From positions 1 through 17,782 of the forward strand of contig DJVG01000013.1 of the NCBI GenBank assembly GCA_002441095.1: 17,782 bases of DNA, written 5' to 3'. The DNA is from Elusimicrobia bacterium UBA6262 (GTDB taxonomy: Bacteria > CAYTYR01 > UBA6262). The position numbers were made by a program, and so were the translations under genes. Shown here piece after piece: positions 6,933 through 14,260 of this stretch (position 1 is the first letter of the stretch; every line of letters begins with the position of its first letter). The notes beneath the pieces are model-generated. The model searched no databases and had not been told where the DNA came from. It saw only the letters and a list, made by a program, of their open reading frames with translations.

Positions 6933-7370
6933 ATGAAGATGTTTGTATGCGGAATGTGCGGGCATATTGAATTTGGCGAGGCACCGGAAAAATGTCCGGT
7001 ATGCGGCGCGCCAAAAAAGGCTTTTACGGAAGATGCTAATGCCTTAAAGCAACCGGCAGATCCGAAAAACCTGACTGAAGGGGATAAGAAGCATATTCCT
7101 GTAATTACGGTGAACAAGCAATGCAGCCTGGTGCCAGGGTGCACTGACGTTCATATTAAAATCGGGGAAATACTGCATGTGATGGAGGCGAAGCACTGGA
7201 TCATGTGGATCGATGTATACCAGGATTATAAATGGGTGGCTAGGTACCAGATGGCAGCAGATAAGATCAATCCGGTAGTTAGTGCCCACCTTAAATCAGG
7301 TACCGGCAAGGTCACAGCGATTGAAAACTGTAATGTCCATGGCAAGTGGCTGGCGGAAGTACAATTGTAA
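6933..7370 (+). CDS. Rubredoxin-like/superoxide reductase fusion (desulfoferrodoxin family)
   Basis: This enzyme reduces superoxide to hydrogen peroxide in the cytosol of anaerobes without making oxygen. The 145-residue product has two domains. Residues 1-31 are a compact rubrerythrin-type rubredoxin (C6-x2-C9 and C21-x2-C24), a probable electron donor. From about residue 50 comes the SOR domain with iron ligands H54 (KKHIPVI), H82 and H88 (LHVMEAKHW), C133 and H136 (NCNVHG). The usual Glu-Lys-His near the first ligand is K52-K53-H54, so the lysine is kept but the glutamate is replaced by Lys. ATG 6933 is chosen over GTG 6924 because AGGAGG (6919-6924) sits eight bases upstream. The gene is co-transcribed with the NrdD-like gene before it and is followed by a strong terminator. 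Confidence 0.88.
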   Translation: MKMFVCGMCGHIEFGEAPEKCPVCGAPKKAFTEDANALKQPADPKNLTEGDKKHIPVITVNKQCSLVPGCTDVHIKIGEILHVMEAKHWIMWIDVYQDYKWVARYQMAADKINPVVSAHLKSGTGKVTAIENCNVHGKWLAEVQL

Positions 7371-7374
7371 ACCA

Positions 7375-7402
7375 GTTACGAGTTACGGGTTGCGAGTTAA
7401 AA
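7375..7402 (+). repeat. Heptamer tandem array after the superoxide reductase stop codon
   Basis: Four consecutive 7-base units are seen: GTTACGA, GTTACGG, GTTGCGA and a decayed GTTAAAA, beginning five bases after the TAA. The last unit runs into the terminator hairpin. The same GTTRCGR unit occurs at 14263 and, as its reverse complement, at 15411. Confidence 0.8.
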
Positions 7403-7457
7403 TAAGCCGGGTACAAAAGTTACATTTGATATGTAATTTTGTACCCGGTCTTATTTT
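7399..7457 (+). terminator. Strong intrinsic terminator of the NrdD-like/SOR operon
   Basis: A stem of about 25 bp (left arm 7399-7425, right arm 7431-7457) has one bulged base on each side and a five-base loop. The core arms CCGGGTACAAAA and TTTTGTACCCGG pair exactly. The right arm ends in ATTTT, and A's at the left foot would also allow function in the opposite direction. Confidence 0.88.
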
Positions 7458-7487
7458 GCTGGTAGCCGAGTTCTAAGACTAAATTGA

Positions 7488-7516
7488 TTGACTACTTGAG
7501 GCTATTTTGATAATAT
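7488..7516 (+). promoter_or_regulatory. Promoter of the GT2 glycosyltransferase
   Basis: TTGACT (7488-7493), a 17-base spacer and TAATAT (7511-7516) form a good housekeeping promoter. The predicted start near 7523 gives a leader of about 60 bases. Confidence 0.7.
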
Positions 7517-7528
7517 AAGTTTGGTTTA

Positions 7529-7563
7529 AATCTGTGTAATCTTCTTTTAAAATCCGTGTAATC
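7529..7563 (+). repeat. 13-base direct repeat in the GT2 leader
   Basis: AATCTGTGTAATC (7529-7541) and AATCCGTGTAATC (7551-7563) differ by one base and are spaced by 22 bases. They lie in the predicted 5' leader between promoter and ribosome binding site (AGAGGAGG, about 7570-7577). This could be a dispersed repeat or a binding site; the sequence does not decide. Confidence 0.55.
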
Positions 7564-7581
7564 ATTTTAGAGGAGGCAGGC

Positions 7582-8742
7582 ATGAAAGACCCGATGATTT
7601 CCATTATTATCCCAGTGCGTAATGCGGAAAGAACCCTGGAAAAAACCTTTGAGTACCTTTTTGGGGTGGATTATCCCCGGGACCGGATGGAAATAGTGAT
7701 TGCCGACGGCGGCAGTACTGATAAAACCGTAGAGATCATCAAAACCTGGCAGAAAAAGTATCCTTTTATTAAATTAGTGGATGTCCCGAATTGCCCCTCT
7801 CCCGGATATGCCCGTAATAAAGCCCTGGATGTGGTACAAGGCGAATACCTGTTTTTCACTGATGGCGATTGCGCCCCGACTAAGAATTGGATCCATGAAA
7901 TACTCAGTCATTTCCGCCGGGATCCGGAAATAGGCATTGTGGGTGGGGAGATCAAGACTATCCGGGTGGAAAAAGACAATCTGGTAGAGGCTTTTTGTGA
8001 ATATTTTGGTTTTAATAATGTCAGTTGGCGGTATGGCGGCATCGGTGAAAGTTATTTCCCGCCCATGTCGGATAGGTCCCCTACAGAAATATGCGGCCAC
8101 CGGGCTTATTTTATGGTCACGGCAAATGTGGCCTTCCGCCGCGTGGCAGTAGAACGCGCCAAAGCGCGTTTCTGGGATTTGCCGACCGGGGAAGATATAG
8201 AATTCGGCTTAAAGATCAAAAAAGACGGTTGGAAAGCGTTCTTTGCGCCAAAGGCCAGCGTGGATCATATGCACCGGGCTACAGACACTGCTCTTTACAA
8301 AGTCTGGGCCAGTTATTCAAAGGGGCATCTGGCTCTGCTGGATAAATATGCTACGAATCATTTTGAACTGGTGTTCCAGTTCCTGAAATCCTGCCCGCGG
8401 ATCAAGATCCCTTCCCCGGTCAAGGGCTTTATTTACTTTGGCAATTTCCAAATGATGCATATTGCCGGCTTAGCGGCTCTTATTAGCTTAATCAATCTAA
8501 TCGTGAAATTAGTTGCCGGGACAGCTACCTTGGCAGGTTTTGGCTGGTTTATGATCCTGTTATTGTTAGTTGTATTTTTTGCCTACCGTTTTTTCTACTG
8601 GTGTTTTTTCTGGGAACCGAAAAGCAAATTATTATATTGGTTCAAAATTAAATATCTCTCCAACTGGCATTTTATGAGGGGTGTCTGGCAGGGTATGAGC
8701 AAGTTCAAGTATCGTATTTTCTGTATTGAACCAAGCTTTTAG
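7582..8742 (+). CDS. Family 2 glycosyltransferase with C-terminal membrane segments
   Basis: This 386-residue inverting GT-A glycosyltransferase uses a nucleotide sugar at the cytosolic face of the inner membrane. SIIIPVRNAERTLEKT (residues 7-22) is the nucleotide-binding start. ADGGSTDKT (41-49) is the second conserved turn. TDGDC (93-97) is the DXD metal site, and GED (203-205) supplies the probable catalytic base. Residues about 290-345 contain two long hydrophobic segments, so the protein is membrane-anchored. The QxxRW motif of processive synthases is not present (SYSKGH is in the region), so a single-transfer enzyme for surface glycan or glycolipid is more likely than a polysaccharide synthase. 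ATG 7582 has AGAGGAGG upstream. It is a single gene with its own promoter and converges on the TonB receptor. Confidence 0.87.
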   Translation: MKDPMISIIIPVRNAERTLEKTFEYLFGVDYPRDRMEIVIADGGSTDKTVEIIKTWQKKYPFIKLVDVPNCPSPGYARNKALDVVQGEYLFFTDGDCAPTKNWIHEILSHFRRDPEIGIVGGEIKTIRVEKDNLVEAFCEYFGFNNVSWRYGGIGESYFPPMSDRSPTEICGHRAYFMVTANVAFRRVAVERAKARFWDLPTGEDIEFGLKIKKDGWKAFFAPKASVDHMHRATDTALYKVWASYSKGHLALLDKYATNHFELVFQFLKSCPRIKIPSPVKGFIYFGNFQMMHIAGLAALISLINLIVKLVAGTATLAGFGWFMILLLLVVFFAYRFFYWCFFWEPKSKLLYWFKIKYLSNWHFMRGVWQGMSKFKYRIFCIEPSF

Positions 8743-8757
8743 TAAAATAGCTTGCGC

Positions 8758-8775
8758 GCCTGCCTACCGGCAGGC
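8758..8775. repeat. GC-rich palindrome between convergent genes
   Basis: GCCTGCC (8758-8764) pairs with GGCAGGC (8769-8775) around TACC. It lies in the 38-base gap between two convergent genes. No T-run follows on either strand, so it is weak as a terminator. This GCCTGCC/GGCAGGC type of palindrome is, as I recall, scattered through candidate-phylum genomes. Confidence 0.6.
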
Positions 8776-8780
8776 AGGGA

Positions 8781-10484
8781 TTAGTGCTGGTATTGTAATC
8801 CTAATAAGAGCCAGCGGCCGGGATTAGGGATACCGGAGATTTCTTCGTAATAAGAATTAAGCAGGTTTGTGCCGGAGAGATAGGCTGTCCAATGGGGATT
8901 GATCTGGCGGGATATTTTCAAGTCAAATAGCGTATAGGGTGAAAGTTGACTGGGTTTGCGATATATGGCAACCCAGTCATTTTTTATCTGCCACGGCAAA
9001 GTATAACTAATGTGCAGGCTGGCAGTATGTTTGAGATAATTTGTATTATACTTGGAAAGATAATCCACTGCGGTCAAGCGATTGTTCAGATATTGATAAT
9101 TTATTTTAAGGTGATTATTAATATCGCAAGTGCTTTCTAAACCATAGGAATTAACAGAGGATATATTTCTGGCCTGCCAGGAAGTTTCACCAGGATATTT
9201 AGCCCAGTCAATAGCATTACGCATCTCCCGGTAAAAAAGGATATTCTGCCAATTGACTTGCCTGATCTTATACTTGATGCCGGTTTGGTAATTCCAGCCT
9301 TTTTCTGCTTCCAAAGAAGCATTGCCTTTGTTAGCTGGATCAGAATAATAGAGCTCGGTAAATGTCGGTAAACGATGAAAGCGATCAATCCCGGCAAGCA
9401 TTAGCCAATGTTGATTTATAGTGTAGTTTAGATCGATAGAAGGCCGGAAAACGCTCCTGACCGGATCAGGATCGTAAAAGTCTTCTCTCAACCCCAGTTC
9501 TAATTGCCAGGAAGCGTCTAATTGCGGTGTGAATCGTGCAGACCAGGAATAGGCATTACGATGATGTTGCTGTAAATTGGAACTGTTTATGGCATCCTGC
9601 CTGAAATCCAGGCTGGCGATGAGTCTGTGCCGCTGCAGGGGTATCATGAGCGGCAAACCAAAGAAAAGAGTGCTATTGCGGTGATCATTAAATGACCAGT
9701 CAGGGCGATTCCGGTCCAGGATGAAATAATCCCGGTGCAGGCGGAAGCTGGCTTGCGGTTGCCAATGCAGTTGTCCGGTAAAGAATTCTGTCCGGCCGGT
9801 AGCTAAAAAAGCACTGGTGGTCTCTTTTTCATCTGGAAAAGCCTGGGAATAAAATCTATCAGCGCCAAAATCTTTACGTATATAGCCTAAAGTAACAGAG
9901 GAAGTCCCCCAGGTGCCGGGAATAACTTGTTGATAATATAGAGTATCATTCTGAAATTCGGTATTGTCCCGCCAGCCGCTGGAGGCCAGATGCTGATAGG
10001 AAAGATCATTTACAGACAGTCCTCCGCCCCACAAATTGTACTGTCCTCCCAAAAAATTGGCCTTTAGCCGGCGGTTAGGCTGCCTGGCAGTTACTATATT
10101 TATTGTTCCCTGGGTTACTTCTATCCGTTCAATAGCCTCTAACGGCACAGGTATATCCAGATTGTGATGCCCGGTTTGCGGATCATTGACCGACAAACCA
10201 TTTACCTTAATAACACTCTGGTCGAACGTAGCGCCCCGGATACTTACATCTCCCTGCGACCCAAAAGCGCCCCGGCGCTGGATATTGGCTAGGCTATATT
10301 GGGCCAACAGATCAGGGATATTTGTGGCGGTGCTTTTATCAATATCTTGCCTGGTAATGGTGAATATTCCTTTTTGCAGCAGAGGAGAAGCTGATTTGAC
10401 GGCCAGGGTTTCCAAATATATTTCCTGGCTTAGGCCAGCCAGGGGCAGGAAAAGAGATAAAAGCGCTAAAGTTAATATTTTCAT
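8781..10484 (-). CDS. TonB-dependent outer-membrane receptor (BtuB-like)
   Basis: This 567-residue energised importer of the outer membrane carries a signal peptide (residues 1-20, ending AGLSQ), a possible TonB box near ETLAVKSAS (25-33), a plug domain (about 40-135) and a 22-strand-type barrel. Plug landmarks are DLLAQYS, RGAFGSQGDVSIRG and VNGLSVNDPQTGHHNLDIP, followed by AIERIEVTQG. After G126 the sequence passes directly to TINIVT. The usual piece of about 14 residues containing LYG and GG is missing. The C-terminus is QYQH, without the normal terminal Phe/Tyr. Length is short for the family, though the barrel motifs continue (GRWLLLGLQY). The substrate is unknown; cobamides, siderophores or oligosaccharides are all possible. 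No exbB/tonB is in the window. Confidence 0.85.
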   Translation of the reverse strand: MKILTLALLSLFLPLAGLSQEIYLETLAVKSASPLLQKGIFTITRQDIDKSTATNIPDLLAQYSLANIQRRGAFGSQGDVSIRGATFDQSVIKVNGLSVNDPQTGHHNLDIPVPLEAIERIEVTQGTINIVTARQPNRRLKANFLGGQYNLWGGGLSVNDLSYQHLASSGWRDNTEFQNDTLYYQQVIPGTWGTSSVTLGYIRKDFGADRFYSQAFPDEKETTSAFLATGRTEFFTGQLHWQPQASFRLHRDYFILDRNRPDWSFNDHRNSTLFFGLPLMIPLQRHRLIASLDFRQDAINSSNLQQHHRNAYSWSARFTPQLDASWQLELGLREDFYDPDPVRSVFRPSIDLNYTINQHWLMLAGIDRFHRLPTFTELYYSDPANKGNASLEAEKGWNYQTGIKYKIRQVNWQNILFYREMRNAIDWAKYPGETSWQARNISSVNSYGLESTCDINNHLKINYQYLNNRLTAVDYLSKYNTNYLKHTASLHISYTLPWQIKNDWVAIYRKPSQLSPYTLFDLKISRQINPHWTAYLSGTNLLNSYYEEISGIPNPGRWLLLGLQYQH

Positions 10485-10549
10485 TGGTATTTGTTAACCT
10501 CAGTAGTTATAATGGTTAACATAATACCAGAGAAGGTTCTAGCCGTCAA
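10485..10549 (-). promoter_or_regulatory. Promoter with large inverted-repeat operator for the TonB receptor
   Basis: Read on the minus strand, TTGACG (10549-10544), 17 bases and TATTAT (10526-10521) form a promoter whose -35 lies in the last codons of pabBC. An inverted repeat has arms 10485-10499 and 10514-10529 (15 bp, one extra base), each containing GTTAAC. It spans from the -10 box to the base next to the ATG. The transcription start predicted near 10514 falls at the inner edge of one arm, so the repeat would act mainly as DNA rather than as an RNA hairpin. A dimeric repressor responding to the receptor's nutrient is the likeliest reading. Confidence 0.65.
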
Positions 10550-12290
10550 GCTTTACTTGCACCATCCCACGGACGGCATTGGTGAGAAAGATCGCGTCGG
10601 CTGAATACAAATCGCTTACCCTGAGAGGTTTCACGGTTACTGATCCTCGGTGTTGCCGGATAAAGTATTCCCGGTATACTCCGGGTAATAAACCGCAGCG
10701 AACCGGGGGAGTATAGTACCTGGACCCTCTTTTGATAAAGATATTGGAAATGGCGCCTTCAGTGATCTCGCCGCGGTTATTGGTGAAAAGAACATCATAG
10801 TAACCGCGTTTTTTATAATGCTCGAGTTCCCGGTTATAGAGTCTCCGCTCGGTGGTTTTATGCGGGAGAAAGGGATCGTCAGGATCAGTTTGAAGCGCGG
10901 AAATTGCTACCAATGTCCTTCCTGCTGCCGGGTGCGGTAGTGCTTCAGACTGCAGGAAAATTGCCCCGTTGTTTTTTAAGAGTAGTCTTATTTTCCATGA
11001 TTTCTTTGCTTCCAGGGTAGAGGTATATTCAGCCAAGAGACAGTTTATTTTTGCCTGGTCATAAGAGAAGCCAAAATAAGCGGCAGACTTTTTTAATCTT
11101 TTTAGATGCAAGAGTAACAGCGGTATACCAGTGGAATAAGACCAACCCATAGTCTCTATAAGCTGGAAATTACTTTTCAGCAAAAATAAAGCCTTCAGCC
11201 TGCATTCTTCCCACTCTTTTCCAGGATCAGAATCATAGGTAATCCCGCCGCCGACACCCATTTCTCCTTGCTTTCCCTGTAATAATATTGTCCTGATGGC
11301 AACATTAAAAACAGCCTGGTTATTCGGGCTAAAATACCCGATAGCGCCGGTATATATGTTCCGGTCTTCTTTTTCCAGTGATTTAATGATTTTCATCGTG
11401 CTTATTTTCGGTGCGCCGGTGACTGAGCCGCACGGGAACAGGCTGCCGAATATTTTTTGCCAGGATATTTCAGGCAGTAGCTGGCTTCGTACCGAAGAAG
11501 TCAGCTGCTGTAAAGTACTGTATTTATGTGTTTTAAATACATCATATGTTTCTACGCTGCCGATCCTGGATATTTTCCCCAGATCATTACGCATGAGATC
11601 AGTGATCATGATATTTTCAGCCTGGTTCTTTGGGTCAGCGGACAGTTTTGCGCCGTGTTCTGGTGAAGCTGTTCCTTTCATTGGCTGGACCATGATAGAA
11701 TTATTCTTTTTTCGGAAGAATAACTCTGGCGAGAAAGAAAGTATCTGATTCTCTCCAGTGTTGATTAAAGCGCCATAGCTTATCGGTTGGATTGCCCGCA
11801 GCTTGCGGTAAAGACTAACCGGTGAGCCAGTAAAATTGAATTTATATTTCATGGTGTAATTTACCTGGTAGGTTTGCCCCTGGGCGATCAATTTCCTGAT
11901 GCGCATAATATCCTGGTAGTATCCATTTTTAGTGGTATTAAGGTGCAATTTTGTTAGGGTTGAGTTATTTGTGGTATCAGGAAGAGAAAGATAAGGCTTA
12001 GTTTCACGGAAGTTTCTGACCCTGATCGGTTTGCTGAATAGCCCAAACCAGAGCAACGGAAAGGAATAGGAGTGCTTAGTTTTATCCAAGCTTTGCAGAT
12101 GCCATCCTGCCTCATACGATATAAAGCCGGCAGCATGCCAGCCTTTGTTTACGGCCCTAGTTAGCTGGTCCAGGCAGGTATCAAGCTGGTCACTATCTTG
12201 ACAGGCAATTATTTTGTGCGGATTAATGAAGAGAAAAGAATATTTATTTTCCTTGTCTTTGAGGGCAGTATCCAGGAATACAGAAATCAT
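10539..12290 (-). CDS. pabBC: Fused aminodeoxychorismate synthase component I and 4-amino-4-deoxychorismate lyase (PabB-PabC)
   Basis: This 583-residue fusion makes p-aminobenzoate from chorismate for folate: PabB adds ammonia to C4, then PabC releases pyruvate. PabB spans about residues 1-375, with PMKGT (203-207, catalytic K205), FPCGSVTGAPKISTMK (285-300) and the Mg-binding region EWEECR (359-364). PabC (about 375-583) is a fold-type IV PLP enzyme with KTTERRLY (PLP lysine K478) and EITEGAISNIF (508-518). ATG 12290 is chosen because AAGAGG lies nine bases upstream; the longer frame to 12365 has no ribosome site and its extra residues do not look like PabB. The glutamine amidotransferase PabA is not in the window. 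It is divergent from glcD and about 55 bases upstream of the TonB receptor, which has its own promoter. Confidence 0.92.
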   Translation of the reverse strand: MISVFLDTALKDKENKYSFLFINPHKIIACQDSDQLDTCLDQLTRAVNKGWHAAGFISYEAGWHLQSLDKTKHSYSFPLLWFGLFSKPIRVRNFRETKPYLSLPDTTNNSTLTKLHLNTTKNGYYQDIMRIRKLIAQGQTYQVNYTMKYKFNFTGSPVSLYRKLRAIQPISYGALINTGENQILSFSPELFFRKKNNSIMVQPMKGTASPEHGAKLSADPKNQAENIMITDLMRNDLGKISRIGSVETYDVFKTHKYSTLQQLTSSVRSQLLPEISWQKIFGSLFPCGSVTGAPKISTMKIIKSLEKEDRNIYTGAIGYFSPNNQAVFNVAIRTILLQGKQGEMGVGGGITYDSDPGKEWEECRLKALFLLKSNFQLIETMGWSYSTGIPLLLLHLKRLKKSAAYFGFSYDQAKINCLLAEYTSTLEAKKSWKIRLLLKNNGAIFLQSEALPHPAAGRTLVAISALQTDPDDPFLPHKTTERRLYNRELEHYKKRGYYDVLFTNNRGEITEGAISNIFIKRGSRYYTPPVRCGLLPGVYREYFIRQHRGSVTVKPLRVSDLYSADAIFLTNAVRGMVQVKLDG

Positions 12291-12380
12291 AAAAACCATC
12301 CTCTTGGGGACTTTGGTATCCCGAGTCTGGATGGCTTTCACCTGATGTGGCAAAAGGCCTGGCATAACTCTGGCGGAATT

Positions 12381-12409
12381 AAATTATTTGTATCTTAACA
12401 TAACTTCAA
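12381..12409 (-). promoter_or_regulatory. Probable promoter of pabBC
   Basis: On the minus strand, TTGAAG (12409-12404), a 17-base spacer and TAATTT (12386-12381) make a moderate promoter. The leader would be about 85 bases long. It lies back to back with the glcD promoter in the 176-base divergent spacer. Confidence 0.5.
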
Positions 12410-12428
12410 GAAGCAGGCAAGAAATAAA

Positions 12429-12457
12429 TTGAATAAAGGGCTGAAATGAGGTAAAAT
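12429..12457 (+). promoter_or_regulatory. Probable promoter of glcD, implying a near-leaderless mRNA
   Basis: TTGAAT (12429-12434), a 17-base spacer and TAAAAT (12452-12457) are seen. Nine bases separate the -10 box from the ATG at 12467, so the transcript would begin about three bases before the start codon. The same TAAAAT-9-ATG arrangement precedes the barrel gene at 2171. Confidence 0.6.
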
Positions 12458-12466
12458 AATACCAAT

Positions 12467-13864
12467 ATGACGATAGCCAATATAAACGAGATTAAAATAA
12501 AGTTATCTGCTATTGTTGGGGCAGAGCATGTCTTGTCCGACAAAACTGCTATGCAGGATTATAGCCATGATGAGACTATGGGTTTGCAATCCCCTCCGGA
12601 TTTGGTAGTAAAGGCGGGAACAGCTGCCCAGGTTTCCGCGATAATGGAATTGGCTAATAAATATCTTATACCAGTAGTGCCTCGCGGTGCCGGGACAGGT
12701 TTAAGCGGCGGTGCGGTTCCGACTGCAGGAGGCATCGTTCTTTCCCTGGAAAAGATGAACAAGATCCTGGAGATAGATGAAGAAAATATGATGGTCGTGA
12801 CTGAGCCGGGAGTCATTACCGGGGCCTTGCAGGCAGAAGTGGAAAAGAGAGGATTATTCTATCCGCCTGACCCGGCCAGCCTGGATTCCTGTCATATTGG
12901 CGGTAACCTGGCTGAATGCGCCGGCGGCGCCAGGGCAGTAAAATACGGCGTGACCAAGGATTATGTAGTAGGGTTTGAAGCGGTATTGCCCAGCGGAGAA
13001 ATTATCAAACTGGGAGGCAAACTGCTGAAAAATGTAGTTGGATATGACCTGATCAGCTTGATCATCGGCTCTGAAGGTACCCTGGCTATTATTACCAAGA
13101 TCATTCTTAAATTAGTTCCATTGCCCAAAGTGAAAATCGATCTACTGGTGCCATTTGATAACTATACTACCGCCTCCCAGACTATCGTGGAAATAATTAA
13201 AAGCAAGGTTATTCCGGCAGCCATAGAATTCATGGATAAGGATAGTGTACTGGCGTGTGAAGAATGCTTACAGCGCCAATTGCCTTTTCGGGAGGCAGAA
13301 GCGCAAATATTGATAGAATTAGACGGGGATGATAAAGAGTACTTGGAAAAACAGGTAGAAATGGTTGGTGAGTTGTGTTTGAATAAAGGTGCCAAAGACG
13401 TACTGGTAGCAGATACTAAAGCTAACCAGGAAAAACTCTGGGAAGTGCGCCGCAAGATCAGTGAGTCGCTGAAACTTACTGGTGGATTAAAAGTAAGCGA
13501 AGATATTGTCGTACCGATCAACCAAATGCCTAAAGTGCTGGCCCAACTTCAGGAACTGAGTAAAAAACTGGCGGTAAAAATAGTTTGTTTCGGGCATTTA
13601 GGTGACGGCAATATCCATGTGAATATTCTGAAAAAAGAATTGAGTGATGAAGTGTGGAACAAGATACTGCCAGAAGCCATAAACGGTGTATTTGATATAA
13701 CTGTGGCCGCGGGCGGTACTATCAGCGGCGAACATGGTATCGGGGTGACTAAAAAGAAATATGTACCCCGGGTGTTGTCTTTGGCGGAGATCAATATCAT
13801 GAAACAAATTAAGAAAACTTTTGACCCGAATAATATCCTGAATCCGGGAAAGATATTTGAATAA
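12467..13864 (+). CDS. glcD: FAD-linked 2-hydroxyacid oxidase, GlcD / D-lactate dehydrogenase type
   Basis: This 465-residue flavoprotein oxidises a D-2-hydroxyacid (glycolate, D-lactate or similar) to the ketoacid. The PCMH-type FAD domain has PRGAGTGLSGGAVP (residues 72-85), YPPDPAS (132-138), CHIGGNLAECAGG (142-154), YGVTKDYVVGFEAVLPSG (160-177) and GSEGTLAIIT (201-210). The C-terminal domain has HLGDGNIHVNI (377-387) and the metal/substrate motif SGEHGIG (420-426), ending FDPNNILNPGKIF. Length is typical for GlcD. Partners GlcE and GlcF or an EtfAB pair are not adjacent, so the electron acceptor is unknown. No normal Shine-Dalgarno site precedes ATG 12467. It heads the plus-strand run to acpS, nnrD and beyond. 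Confidence 0.88.
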   Translation: MTIANINEIKIKLSAIVGAEHVLSDKTAMQDYSHDETMGLQSPPDLVVKAGTAAQVSAIMELANKYLIPVVPRGAGTGLSGGAVPTAGGIVLSLEKMNKILEIDEENMMVVTEPGVITGALQAEVEKRGLFYPPDPASLDSCHIGGNLAECAGGARAVKYGVTKDYVVGFEAVLPSGEIIKLGGKLLKNVVGYDLISLIIGSEGTLAIITKIILKLVPLPKVKIDLLVPFDNYTTASQTIVEIIKSKVIPAAIEFMDKDSVLACEECLQRQLPFREAEAQILIELDGDDKEYLEKQVEMVGELCLNKGAKDVLVADTKANQEKLWEVRRKISESLKLTGGLKVSEDIVVPINQMPKVLAQLQELSKKLAVKIVCFGHLGDGNIHVNILKKELSDEVWNKILPEAINGVFDITVAAGGTISGEHGIGVTKKKYVPRVLSLAEINIMKQIKKTFDPNNILNPGKIFE

Positions 13865-13871
13865 GGCAGTT

Positions 13872-13903
13872 GTAAAGCTGTAAAGGTGTAGAGGTGTAAA
13901 GTA
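13872..13903 (+). repeat. Octamer tandem array between glcD and acpS
   Basis: Four consecutive 8-base units are seen: GTAAAGCT, GTAAAGGT, GTAGAGGT and GTAAAGTA, beginning seven bases after the glcD stop. The third unit supplies AGAGGTG, the only visible ribosome binding site of acpS. Confidence 0.8.
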
Positions 13904-13906
13904 AAA

Positions 13907-14260
13907 ATGCAAATACTAGGGACAGGAATAGATATAATAGAGATCAAACGGATCAGGAAAGTAATCGCCGGAAATAAGGCTTTCCTGAAGCGGGTATTTA
14001 CGGCCAGGGAGATAGCATATTGCGAAGGCAAAGCTAATAAATACCAGCATTATGCCGTGCGCTTTGCCGCTAAAGAAGCGATCCTGAAGGCCTTGGGGTC
14101 TAAGGGTATTGCCTTGATCGATATCAGTATTAAAAACCTGAATAGCGGCAAGCCAGAAGCCGTATTAAGCGGTAAGTTAAAGAAATTGGAAAAAAATATT
14201 ACTGTTTCCTTATCCCACTGTGATGATTATGCTGTCGCGCAGGCAATATATTTTAAGTAA
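13907..14260 (+). CDS. acpS: Holo-[acyl-carrier-protein] synthase
   Basis: This enzyme transfers 4'-phosphopantetheine from CoA to the serine of acyl carrier protein, activating fatty acid synthesis in the cytosol. The 117 residues are the normal size of the trimeric AcpS family. ILGTGIDIIEI (residues 3-13) carries the Mg-binding D9, and RFAAKEAILKALG (52-64) carries E57 and K61. LSLSHCDDYAVA-type sequence near the C-terminus (VSLSHCDDYAVAQA) is also typical. Pairing with an NAD(P)HX repair gene (nnrD) downstream is a common bacterial arrangement. The ribosome site AGAGGTG comes from an octamer repeat. It is probably co-transcribed with glcD, 42 bases upstream. Confidence 0.94.
   Translation: MQILGTGIDIIEIKRIRKVIAGNKAFLKRVFTAREIAYCEGKANKYQHYAVRFAAKEAILKALGSKGIALIDISIKNLNSGKPEAVLSGKLKKLEKNITVSLSHCDDYAVAQAIYFK

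Noticed and set aside
7282..7476. Plus-strand frame of 64 codons across the SOR gene end and its terminator
   Set aside because: It overlaps a well-supported gene in another frame, runs through the heptamer array and terminator hairpin, and has no recognisable protein features.
10485..10538. Cobalamin or other riboswitch upstream of the TonB receptor
   Set aside because: Only about 30 bases of leader follow the predicted transcription start, too short for a cobalamin riboswitch; no B12-box-like sequence was seen.
12291..12365. Longer N-terminus of PabB-PabC starting at 12365
   Set aside because: The extra 25 residues do not resemble PabB and lack a ribosome site, while ATG 12290 has AAGAGG at good spacing and fits the family's start.
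13598..14031. Minus-strand frames of 104 and 160 codons across the glcD-acpS junction
   Set aside because: They are shadows of glcD and acpS, translating the octamer array into low-complexity sequence.
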